A stretch of 64,000 nucleotides of DNA, taken from an uncultured Pelagimonas sp. (GTDB lineage: Bacteria > Pseudomonadota > Alphaproteobacteria > Rhodobacterales > Rhodobacteraceae). The stretch spans positions 310,001 through 374,000 of the forward strand of contig CANMIH010000001.1 in assembly GCA_947497905.1 (NCBI GenBank). The letters run 5' to 3'. Positions within the stretch are counted from its first letter, which is position 1; every line of letters begins with the position of its first letter. Below, one piece after another: positions 15,685-23,794 of this stretch. The notes beneath the pieces are model-generated. The model did no database searches. It was not told the DNA's origin and worked only from the letters and a program-made list of their open reading frames with translations. A program made the translations under genes and the position numbers.

Positions 15685-18237
15685 TCAGGCGTCGAGCATC
15701 CGTCCCACCATTTCCGAACTGTCTCGGCTCAGACCCGGTTTGGCGGCCAGTTTTTCAAGCTCGGCCCGCATCAGCGCGCCCCGCTCGGAGTCATAGTGTT
15801 TCCAGGTTTGGAAAGCCTGACACATGCGGGCTGCGGTTTGGGGGTTCTTCTCGTCCAACTTGCCAATCCATTCGGCCAACAGCTGATAGGCACTGCCGTC
15901 TTTCTGGTGGAAGGCCGCGTGGTTCATGGTCAGCGATCCAAACAGCGCGCGGAAGCGGTTGGGGTTCTGCCAATCGAAATCCGCGTGTTCGGTGAGTGCC
16001 TTGGCGGCTGCAACCGCATCACTGGGTTTCGCGACCGCAACCTGTAGACCAAACCATTTGTCCATCACCAGACGATCCGCATTCCACTGATCATAGAACT
16101 TGGTCAGAGCAGCGGTACCATCGCCGTGACGGATCAGGTTTGACAGCGCCGCAAGCTGGAGCGTCATGTTGTTGGCCCCATCATATTGCGTCTGTGCCGC
16201 AGCCCCGCCATCCAACCGGGATTGCAAAGACAAAACCGCCCCACCCAAGGCGCGTTTGCCTGATTGCGCGGCGTTGGCCTGATAGGGTTCGGTCACGGCT
16301 GCCTGCGCAGCCAGTGTCGGCAGCAAATCCGCCCATGTCTCGGCCATGGTCTGGGCCAGACGATCCGTCGCCTGCCAGATCGCGTCGGGATCCGGGGTGA
16401 TGCCACGTTCATGCAACAGCTGGGCCAGTTCAGATTGTCCCGGCAGTCCCAGCATCAGCGCGCGATAGGCCGGATCAAGGCTTTCATCCCGCAACAGACG
16501 TTCCAACCCGTCGAGCCACGCGGCATCAGGTTCGGCGCCTTCCGTGATCATCGCCACAAGACTTTCTCGGGCCAGATTGCGCGAGGCATCCCAGCGATTG
16601 AAGGAATCCGTATCATGGGCCAGCAAAAACGCCTGTTCCTCGCGGCTCTGTTCACGCTCGATCACCACCGGCGCCGAGAAGCCGCGCAGGATTGAGGCCA
16701 CAGGGCGTGCGGACAAGCCGCTGAACTCAAAGCTTTGTTCAGCTTCGGTGAGTTCCAGAACCTGTGTCGGCACGACCTCATCGCCATTGGGGTTCAGAAG
16801 GCCAACCGCCACCGGGATCACCTGTGGCGCTTTGCTGTCCTGACCGGGTGAGGGCGGATTGCTCTGGCGTAGGGTCAGGGTAAAGGTGCCGTTCTTCCAG
16901 GCCTCGGTGACGGCAACGCGCGGGGTGCCCGCCTGCGAATACCAGAGTTTGAACTGGCTCAGATCGCGGCCTGTGGCCTCTTCAAACACCTGCAGCCAAT
17001 CCTCGATGGTCGCCGCATCGCCATCGTGGCGTTCAAAATAAAGATCCAACGCTTTGTAATAGGCGGCATCGCCCACCAGCGTTTTCAGCATGCCGATGAC
17101 GTGTGAGCCTTTTTCATAGACCGTCGCGGTGTAGAAGTTATTGATTTCCTGAAAGCTTTCGGGGCGCACCGGATGGGCCAGCGGGCCTTGATCCTCGGGG
17201 AACTGGCGCGACCGCAACACCAGCGCGTCTTCGATCTCTTTCACCGCTGCGCTGCGCATATCGCTGGTGAACTGGCCATCCCGATAGACGGTCAGACCCT
17301 CTTTCAGGCAAAGCTGAAACCAATCGCGACAGGTGATGCGGTTGCCGGTCCAGTTGTGGAAATACTCATGCGCCACAATGGCTTCGATCCGCTCGAAATT
17401 GGCGTCCGTCGCAGTTTCCGGGCTGGCCAGAACGCAGGAGGAGTTGAAGATGTTCAACCCCTTGTTCTCCATCGCACCCATGTTGAAATCATCCACGGCG
17501 ACGATGTTGAAGATGTCGAGGTCATACTCGCGGCCATAGACATCTTCGTCCCATTTCATCGAATCCTTCAGAGCCTGCATGCCAAAGGCGCATTTGTGCT
17601 CATCCCCCGGACGCACCCAGATGTTCAGCTCCACATCGGTGCCGGATTTGGTGGTGAAACGATCAGGGTGGTTGACCAGCTCGCCCGCCATGAGCGCAAA
17701 CAGATAGGCGGGTTTGGGCCACGGGTCGTGCCATTCAGCCCAGCCTTCGCCTTGCCCCTTGAGATTGCCGTTAGAGAGCAGCACCGGCAGATCCCCTTCG
17801 ACACGCACATCAAAGGTTGCCATCACATCGGGGCGGTCAGGATAATAGGTGATTTTGCGGAACCCCTCGGCCTCGCATTGGGTGCAATACATGCCGTTTG
17901 ACATATATAGCCCCTCAAGCGCGGTGTTGGTTTCAGGCGCGATTTCGACCTCGGCCTCCCACAGAAACGCCTCTTGCGGCACATCGCAGGTCAACCCGCG
18001 GTCGGTCAGCTTGGGGGAAACCTCTTGCCCGTTGATGCTGGCGCGGATCAGGCGCAGCTCTTCGCCATGCAGGAAAAACTCTTGTGCGGGGGCGTCGGGA
18101 TTTGGGGAAAAGGCAATGCGTGAGATCACGCGGGTGGCGCTGGGCGCCAGTTTGAAGAGCAGCTCGACCTTGGAAATATTCCAGCCAAAGGCCTGATAAT
18201 CTTTGAGATAGATGGTTTGGGGGGCTGCGTCTTTCAT
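15685..18237 (-). CDS. pepN: Aminopeptidase N (M1 family zinc metallopeptidase)
   Basis: An 850-residue cytoplasmic aminopeptidase that trims N-terminal residues from peptides. Exopeptidase motif GAMEN is present, followed by the zinc site HEYFHNWTGNR with the third ligand in LKEGLTVYRD. The length matches alphaproteobacterial and E. coli-type PepN, with the C-terminal helical domain intact. The ribosome binding site AGAGG is 5 bases before the ATG and is partly buried in a nested hairpin (18244-18294), suggesting translational control or read-through from the flagellin gene upstream. Confidence 0.95.
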   Translation of the reverse strand: MKDAAPQTIYLKDYQAFGWNISKVELLFKLAPSATRVISRIAFSPNPDAPAQEFFLHGEELRLIRASINGQEVSPKLTDRGLTCDVPQEAFLWEAEVEIAPETNTALEGLYMSNGMYCTQCEAEGFRKITYYPDRPDVMATFDVRVEGDLPVLLSNGNLKGQGEGWAEWHDPWPKPAYLFALMAGELVNHPDRFTTKSGTDVELNIWVRPGDEHKCAFGMQALKDSMKWDEDVYGREYDLDIFNIVAVDDFNMGAMENKGLNIFNSSCVLASPETATDANFERIEAIVAHEYFHNWTGNRITCRDWFQLCLKEGLTVYRDGQFTSDMRSAAVKEIEDALVLRSRQFPEDQGPLAHPVRPESFQEINNFYTATVYEKGSHVIGMLKTLVGDAAYYKALDLYFERHDGDAATIEDWLQVFEEATGRDLSQFKLWYSQAGTPRVAVTEAWKNGTFTLTLRQSNPPSPGQDSKAPQVIPVAVGLLNPNGDEVVPTQVLELTEAEQSFEFSGLSARPVASILRGFSAPVVIEREQSREEQAFLLAHDTDSFNRWDASRNLARESLVAMITEGAEPDAAWLDGLERLLRDESLDPAYRALMLGLPGQSELAQLLHERGITPDPDAIWQATDRLAQTMAETWADLLPTLAAQAAVTEPYQANAAQSGKRALGGAVLSLQSRLDGGAAAQTQYDGANNMTLQLAALSNLIRHGDGTAALTKFYDQWNADRLVMDKWFGLQVAVAKPSDAVAAAKALTEHADFDWQNPNRFRALFGSLTMNHAAFHQKDGSAYQLLAEWIGKLDEKNPQTAARMCQAFQTWKHYDSERGALMRAELEKLAAKPGLSRDSSEMVGRMLDA

Positions 18238-18243
18238 AAGAAC

Positions 18244-18294
18244 CTCTGCGGCTGCTAAACTGGGGTTGTCCCAGTGTTAGGCGCAGCCGCAGAG
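18244..18294 (-). promoter_or_regulatory. Nested hairpin overlapping the pepN ribosome binding site
   Basis: A 12-bp perfect outer stem (18244-18255 with 18283-18294) encloses a 6-bp inner stem (ACTGGG 18259-18264, CCCAGT 18270-18275). Read on the minus strand it begins 30 bases after the flagellin stop, and its last bases form part of the AGAGG ribosome binding site of pepN. No T run follows. It may end the flagellin message, mask pepN translation, or do both. Confidence 0.6.
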
Positions 18295-18323
18295 CTGTGC
18301 AATGGGGGGGCGTCAGACGCCTG

Positions 18324-19631
18324 TTAGCCCTGGAACAGCGACAGAAGCTGCTGCGGTGCCTGGTTGGCGATCGACAGCGCCTGAACACCCAGCTGCTGCT
18401 GAACCTGCAGAGCCTGCAGACGGGCAGACGCCTCTTCCATATCCGCGTCTACCAAGGTGCCGATGCCCGATTTCAGTGCGTCGGTCAGGCTCGAGATGAA
18501 CGAGGCCTGAGTTTCGATGCGACCCTGTGCCGAACCAAACGACGCGGCCGCGTCGATCGAAGTCTGCAGTAGACCTTCGATGTTGGTCAGTGCCTGATCT
18601 ACACCCGCGTCAGTTGTGACATTGATGTTGGCCAGATCTTCCAGACCGCCACCAATGACGTTCGAGGTCGATACGATGCTCGACAGGCGCACTACAATTT
18701 GGTCACCCGCGTCGCCGTAAGCATTGGTTTGAGACGAGACCAAGTTGGAGCCCGAAGCGGTAATGTTCAGGACATCCGTATCAAGATTGTTAGCTCCAGC
18801 GTATTTGGCATAGGCGTCCGCAAGGCCTGCGGCGACGTCGGCTGCGGTGTCGCCGTCACGTGCGACATAGGTGATGCCTGCTGCTGCTTCTGCTTGGAGG
18901 GTACCACCTGTAGTCGCGTTGGTATAATCGCCTGCGGTGAAACCGCTGCTGTTGGCATCGGTGCCAACCATGGTGATCGAGTAGGCGTTCCCCGCAGCAA
19001 CGGTCAGACCGCTAAGGTTCATTGTCTGGGTCGCGCCAGCATCGTTAACAGTAACATCAGCAACAGCTGCTGCGGTGAACGTGCCGCCGGTAGCGTCAAT
19101 GCTCGACGCACCGATACCAAGGTCTTGTTTGCGAACATTGATGTCGGAGGCGGTTACTCCCGAGCCGGTACGATCCAGCGACGACAGAATGTTGACGCTG
19201 CCTGAACCCGCTGTGGTGTCGGTGTTCTGCAGAAGGTTCAAACCGTTGAACTGGGCTGCACCCACAACGGCGCCGATCTGGTCGCGCAGAGCATTAATGT
19301 CGGCTTGGATTTTGTCGCGGTCGACGTTTTCTTCCTGCGCCGCAACGATTTTGCCTTTGATATCGGTCAGAAGGTCGGTGACGGTTTCTGACGCCTGGCG
19401 TGCTACTGATACGGTCGACTGGCCCAGGTTGAGGCTGTCGGAAATACCTTTGAAGCCTTTAACGTCGGCTTCCATAACTTTGGAAATTGCCCACACGGCC
19501 GAGTTATCTTTCGCATTGGCAATGGTTTTGCCGGTCGAAATCTGACTCTGAACGTCGGACATATTTGAGTTGATGGTCTTAAGAGTTTGCAGCGCGACCA
19601 TTGCGCTGTTGTTTGTCAGGATACTGGACAT
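18324..19631 (-). CDS. Flagellin
   Basis: A 435-residue filament protein. The N-terminal D0/D1 part (MSSILTNNSAMVALQTLKTI, MSDVQSQISTGKTIANAKDN) and C-terminal part (FGSAQGRIETQASFISSLTD, ending in LGVQALSIANQAPQQLLSLF) are both well conserved. The middle 200 residues are a Thr/Ala/Gly-rich variable domain exposed on the filament. No flagellar export, hook or chaperone gene adjoins it, so it is a lone flagellin; another lone flagellar gene, fliG, lies 26 kb away. A long AT-rich leader precedes it. Confidence 0.95.
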   Translation of the reverse strand: MSSILTNNSAMVALQTLKTINSNMSDVQSQISTGKTIANAKDNSAVWAISKVMEADVKGFKGISDSLNLGQSTVSVARQASETVTDLLTDIKGKIVAAQEENVDRDKIQADINALRDQIGAVVGAAQFNGLNLLQNTDTTAGSGSVNILSSLDRTGSGVTASDINVRKQDLGIGASSIDATGGTFTAAAVADVTVNDAGATQTMNLSGLTVAAGNAYSITMVGTDANSSGFTAGDYTNATTGGTLQAEAAAGITYVARDGDTAADVAAGLADAYAKYAGANNLDTDVLNITASGSNLVSSQTNAYGDAGDQIVVRLSSIVSTSNVIGGGLEDLANINVTTDAGVDQALTNIEGLLQTSIDAAASFGSAQGRIETQASFISSLTDALKSGIGTLVDADMEEASARLQALQVQQQLGVQALSIANQAPQQLLSLFQG

Positions 19632-20071
19632 ATCGGGCCTGCTGAGTTCTCTCTGGTACGTTTTGACTTCACCCTGCGTTTTTCAGGGCGCGCCGATGAC
19701 AGGCCTAGTTTTGCGCGACAGGTGGTTAACAAGTGACAACCAAGGCGCGAGAGATATCGATAAAATTGTTCTAAACCTCACCTCGAAGTGTAAAGTTCTT
19801 GAAATAAAGGGAAATTTTCTATGGTGGATTTAAGTTAGCCGAAAAATCCATGAAAAACAGAGGGTAATTTTTCGTATTTTCCTGCTGAGACCTCCCTGAC
19901 AATGCTGGAGCTTAAAATTTTAGTTTTTTGGACTGTTCGACGCGGAAATCTATCAACCTCAAAGAGGGCGTATTCCATCAACAAGAGCTTTCAGGCGCGT
20001 GGTTGGAGAAAGACCACGCCAAAAAAAAGGGAGCCTTGCGACCCCCTTTTCTAAGTTAAAGCGCCCTTACT
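19632..20071. other. AT-rich intergenic region upstream of flagellin
   Basis: About 440 bases without a convincing gene. The part next to flagellin has a small hairpin (CCCTG-N-CAGGG near 19673-19687) that would lie in its 5' untranslated leader. The stretch 19740-19960 is much richer in A and T than the surrounding sequence. I found no clear sigma-28 or sigma-54 promoter by eye. The far end carries the terminator of the RND operon. Confidence 0.6.
20021..20050 (-). terminator. Terminator of the RND efflux operon
   Basis: On the minus strand a stem AAAAGGG/CCCTTTT (20044-20050 with 20025-20031) is followed by a run of eight T (20028-20021), starting about 20 bases after the RND gene stop. 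A second small inverted repeat (GCGTGGT/ACCACGC) follows. Confidence 0.75.
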
Positions 20072-23000
20072 CTATTCCGCCGCACGCAATTCCGTGGTGG
20101 TGGGCAGGGCCTCCTCGTCTTCCCAGACAATCGTCGGGGCTTTGACTTTGCGGGCCTGACGCGCCAGAGCCCAGTCCTGCGCCGAACGGCTTGCCTTGCC
20201 CAGTGACATCCGCGCCAGCAGACGCGCAAAGGCCATGAAGTAGGTCCAGAACCACACCCGGATCGCGAGCATCGAGGGGGTGAAGACAAGGGTCAGCACC
20301 GTTGCAATGCCAAGGCCAAAGACCACGGCCGTCGCGAGGTTGATCCACCAGAGCGCCGTTGGTGAGTTCACCGAATAGCCCCCGCCGAGGAAGTCGAGGC
20401 TGAGCCCAAACATCATCGGTGTCAAACCGGCCATCGTGGTGATGGTGGTCAGAAGAACCGGACGAATGCGGTCTTCTGCGGTGCGAATGATCGCTTCGAT
20501 CTTGGGCATCACACGCGAGTATTCCTGATAGGTGTCGATCAGAACGATGTTGTTGTTCACAACAATCCCCGCCAGCGCGACGATACCAACACCCGTCATG
20601 ATGACGCTGAAGTACTGATCCATGACAAGCATGCCGATCAGAACCCCGGTAGTGGACAAAATCACCGCAATCAGAACCAGAGTCGCATTGTAGAAGCTGT
20701 TGAACTGCGCCAGCAGGATGATGAACATCAATCCCAGGGCTGCACCAAAGGCTGACACGAGGAAGGTCTGGCTTTCTGCCTGATCCTCCTGATCACCGGT
20801 CCATTCCCAGGAAATGCCCTCGGGCAGGCGGTTGTCATTGAGCCAGCTGGTCAAAAGCTCGATGCGTTCATTGCCCGTCAGCGGAACCGCTTTCAGTGCA
20901 TTATCGGCGTTAAGCTGTTCAACGTCGTTAGCGGTGAAACCCTCGGCAAAGATTGTGACCGCAAACCGCTTGTCTCCAATCGCAACCGTGGCCTCGTCGG
21001 CGCTGACTTCGCTCCCGTAGCCGACAATAGTAGTCTCGCCATCCACATCGGTTGAAAAGACCTGCATGCCATCTTCGACGCCCGCTTTGATGTCAAAGTG
21101 GCGCTTTTGGTCGACACGGTTGATCTCGGCCAGTTTGGCAACCGGTGTGCGGGTGATGAAGTTGGACAGAGGCACCAGACCGTCCTGCGTGCGCAGTTTC
21201 AGTGTATCCAATGTTGACAATACCCGGTCGTCCTCTGGCAGGCGAACGCGGATTTCGATCTCTTCATCAGATCCATCCGGCGTATAGCTGTCGAGCAGAA
21301 TACCGCGGGTCACAAGCTGCACCATTGCGCCAACGGTGGCGACATCGGCGCCATAGCGCCCGGCTTTTTCGACATCCACGTCGATCTGCCAGTCAATACC
21401 GGGCAGGGGGCGGGTGTCTTCGATTTGCGTTAGACCCGGCGTCGCATCAAACACCGCACGCATCTCTGCCGTTGTTTCAAGCAACTGGTTCCAGTCGTCC
21501 CCTTTGAGACGCAGATGCACCGGCTTGGCACTGGCTGGGCCGCGATCCTGAGCCAGGATCTCAACCTCAATGCCCGGGATCAGAGCCATTTGAGCCGTCA
21601 GATCCTCGATGATGACATCGCCATCCAGCTCTTCCAGTGTGACGTTGTCATGGGTTGCGGCGTATTCGGCGCGATCTTCCCATGGAATGGTCTCGAACTG
21701 AACTTGCCCAATGGTATCCCCCGGAGCTTCTGCGCCGCCTGTGTTGTTGTTCAGGCCACCTTCGCCCGCAAAGGCAAAGGCCGTATCAACCCCCACATGC
21801 GCCAGCACCATGGCTTCGGCACGTTTGACCAGAGCGTCTTTTTCTTCAAGCGACAGGTTGCCGCGCGCCCGAACATAGACAATGGCCTGTTCCGGTTCGC
21901 TGTCGACAAAGAACTCAACACCATTGTTGTTCTGGCCAAAGTAGCCAAAGACCCCCATGACGATCCCGATGACGGCGCCGACAGTGACAATCGGCATCAC
22001 CGGATTGCCGGCAATGAAGGCAATGAAATAGCCAAAGGGTGACCGACGATAGCCACCTTGGATCTTCTTGGCCTGACGGCGGATGGCTACAGAATCCATG
22101 ACAATCGACGAGATTGACCCGAAGAGGGCAAAAACAATCGCGCCGGGGAGCATAGCACCAAAGCCGTTTGCAGATGTCTTAAACAGATAGCTGGGGTTCA
22201 GCATCATCATGGCACCGATAAACAGGCCAAGCAGTGCCACAGGCACCAAGAGCAGGCGTAGCCAGAACGGCGCGGCGGCACGCAGGGTGTTGCCTGCATT
22301 GCCAATCATACGCGAGAATCGGCCTGAAACGCCGCCCATGATGGGCAGATAGACCAACGCCACAATAAGCGAAGCAGACAAGACGAAGATCAGCGTCACC
22401 GGTAACATGCGCATGAACTGACCGGGAATACCGGGCCAGAACAGCATAGGCAGGAAGGCACAAAGCGTTGTGGCGGTCGACGAGACTACCGGCCAGAACA
22501 TGCGGTGCGCGGCTTCGACATAGGCATGCATCGGGCCAGAGCCCTCAGAGATTCGTTTGTCTGCGTATTCCACAACAACAATCGCGCCATCCACCAGCAT
22601 ACCAACCGCGAGGATCAGACCAAACATCACCATGTTCGAGATCGAAATCCCGGCCAGAGCGAGGAACAAGAAACACAGCAGGAACGATGTCGGAATGGCA
22701 AAGCCCACCAAAAGCGCTGGGCGCAGACCCAGGCTTGCCAACACCACGATCATCACCAGGGCAATCGCGGTCAGAACGGAGCCCTCAAGCTGGCTGACCA
22801 TGCTGGACACCTGACGGCTTTGGTCGTTTGAGCTGCCAACGCCGAGGACTGCTTTCAGCTCCTCGGGCCATTCGCTCTGGGCCTGAGCCACCACCGCACG
22901 CACTTCGTTGGCGGTGTCGATAATGTTGAAGCCTTTGCGCTTGACCACCTGCAGTGCCACGGTCTGCTCGCCGTTGAAGCGGGCGGTGCCTTTGCGGTCT

Positions 23001-23794
23001 TCGAAGGTCAGATTGATCTGCGCCAGATCGCCAAGTGTCACCACGCGGTCGCCGTTCACCTTGACGGGAAGGGCATAGACATCCTGTGTCTGCGTAAAGG
23101 ATGAGGGGATCTTGATCGCAAAGCTACCTTGCTCGGTTTCGATCTCACCGGCGGCGATCAGCTGGTTGTTGTTTTGCACAACATTGATCAGTTCCCCGGC
23201 GGTCACGTTATAGCTTTCAAGCCGCAGCGGATCGATCAGAACCTCAAGCATTTCGGCCCGGTCCCCGGCAATCCCGGCCTCAAGCACGGAATCCAGCGCT
23301 TCAACCCGGTCCTGAAGATCCTTTGCAATGCGGGTCAAGGTGCGTTCCGGCACCGGTCCGGTCAGGTTGACGATGAGGATCGGAAATTCAGAGAAGTTGA
23401 TCTCGTTGATGGTGTACTGTTCGGCCCCTTCCGGGAAATCCGCTTCAGCACTTTTCATCGAGTCACGGACATCAGCCATGATTTTGGTCTTGTCCCAGCC
23501 AAACTCGAACTCAAGCGCCACACCCGCATACCCTTCGGCGGCGGTGCCAGACATGGATTTCAATCCATCCAGATCGGCCAGTTCGGTTTCCATAGGTTTG
23601 ACCAGAAGCGACTCGGCGTCCACCGCGGAAATGCCGGGAAAGGGCACCGATACGAAAAGAGCCGGAATCTCAATATCCGGCTCACCTTCTTTGGGCAGCG
23701 TGGAGTAGGCAAAGCCCCCCACAACAAGGCTCAGCACAATAAAGGCCAAAACCATTCGGGCGCGGTCTGCGGCCCAATCAATGATGCCGGTCAT
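20072..23794 (-). CDS. RND-family efflux transporter permease, enlarged
   Basis: A 1240-residue proton-driven inner-membrane transporter. The family start is near ARMVLAFIVLSLVVGGFAYS. The TM4 proton-relay region (GLILAVGMLVDGAIVVVEY) contains the conserved Asp, and the second half has MTGVGIVALAGIVVNNNIVL. RND pumps of the AcrB type are about 1030-1050 residues. The excess partly reflects a segment between TM6 and TM7 with two extra hydrophobic stretches (WLRLLLVPVALLGLFIGAMM and a following one near AMLPGAIVFALFGSISSIV). It overlaps the adaptor gene by 4 bases (ATGA), so the two are co-translated. No outer-membrane channel gene is adjacent. The substrate is unknown. Confidence 0.93.
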   Translation of the reverse strand: MTGIIDWAADRARMVLAFIVLSLVVGGFAYSTLPKEGEPDIEIPALFVSVPFPGISAVDAESLLVKPMETELADLDGLKSMSGTAAEGYAGVALEFEFGWDKTKIMADVRDSMKSAEADFPEGAEQYTINEINFSEFPILIVNLTGPVPERTLTRIAKDLQDRVEALDSVLEAGIAGDRAEMLEVLIDPLRLESYNVTAGELINVVQNNNQLIAAGEIETEQGSFAIKIPSSFTQTQDVYALPVKVNGDRVVTLGDLAQINLTFEDRKGTARFNGEQTVALQVVKRKGFNIIDTANEVRAVVAQAQSEWPEELKAVLGVGSSNDQSRQVSSMVSQLEGSVLTAIALVMIVVLASLGLRPALLVGFAIPTSFLLCFLFLALAGISISNMVMFGLILAVGMLVDGAIVVVEYADKRISEGSGPMHAYVEAAHRMFWPVVSSTATTLCAFLPMLFWPGIPGQFMRMLPVTLIFVLSASLIVALVYLPIMGGVSGRFSRMIGNAGNTLRAAAPFWLRLLLVPVALLGLFIGAMMMLNPSYLFKTSANGFGAMLPGAIVFALFGSISSIVMDSVAIRRQAKKIQGGYRRSPFGYFIAFIAGNPVMPIVTVGAVIGIVMGVFGYFGQNNNGVEFFVDSEPEQAIVYVRARGNLSLEEKDALVKRAEAMVLAHVGVDTAFAFAGEGGLNNNTGGAEAPGDTIGQVQFETIPWEDRAEYAATHDNVTLEELDGDVIIEDLTAQMALIPGIEVEILAQDRGPASAKPVHLRLKGDDWNQLLETTAEMRAVFDATPGLTQIEDTRPLPGIDWQIDVDVEKAGRYGADVATVGAMVQLVTRGILLDSYTPDGSDEEIEIRVRLPEDDRVLSTLDTLKLRTQDGLVPLSNFITRTPVAKLAEINRVDQKRHFDIKAGVEDGMQVFSTDVDGETTIVGYGSEVSADEATVAIGDKRFAVTIFAEGFTANDVEQLNADNALKAVPLTGNERIELLTSWLNDNRLPEGISWEWTGDQEDQAESQTFLVSAFGAALGLMFIILLAQFNSFYNATLVLIAVILSTTGVLIGMLVMDQYFSVIMTGVGIVALAGIVVNNNIVLIDTYQEYSRVMPKIEAIIRTAEDRIRPVLLTTITTMAGLTPMMFGLSLDFLGGGYSVNSPTALWWINLATAVVFGLGIATVLTLVFTPSMLAIRVWFWTYFMAFARLLARMSLGKASRSAQDWALARQARKVKAPTIVWEDEEALPTTTELRAAE

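Noticed and set aside
19570-19833. 87-codon plus-strand frame upstream of flagellin
   Set aside because: Runs antisense into the conserved flagellin N terminus and continues into AT-rich non-coding sequence with no ribosome binding site.
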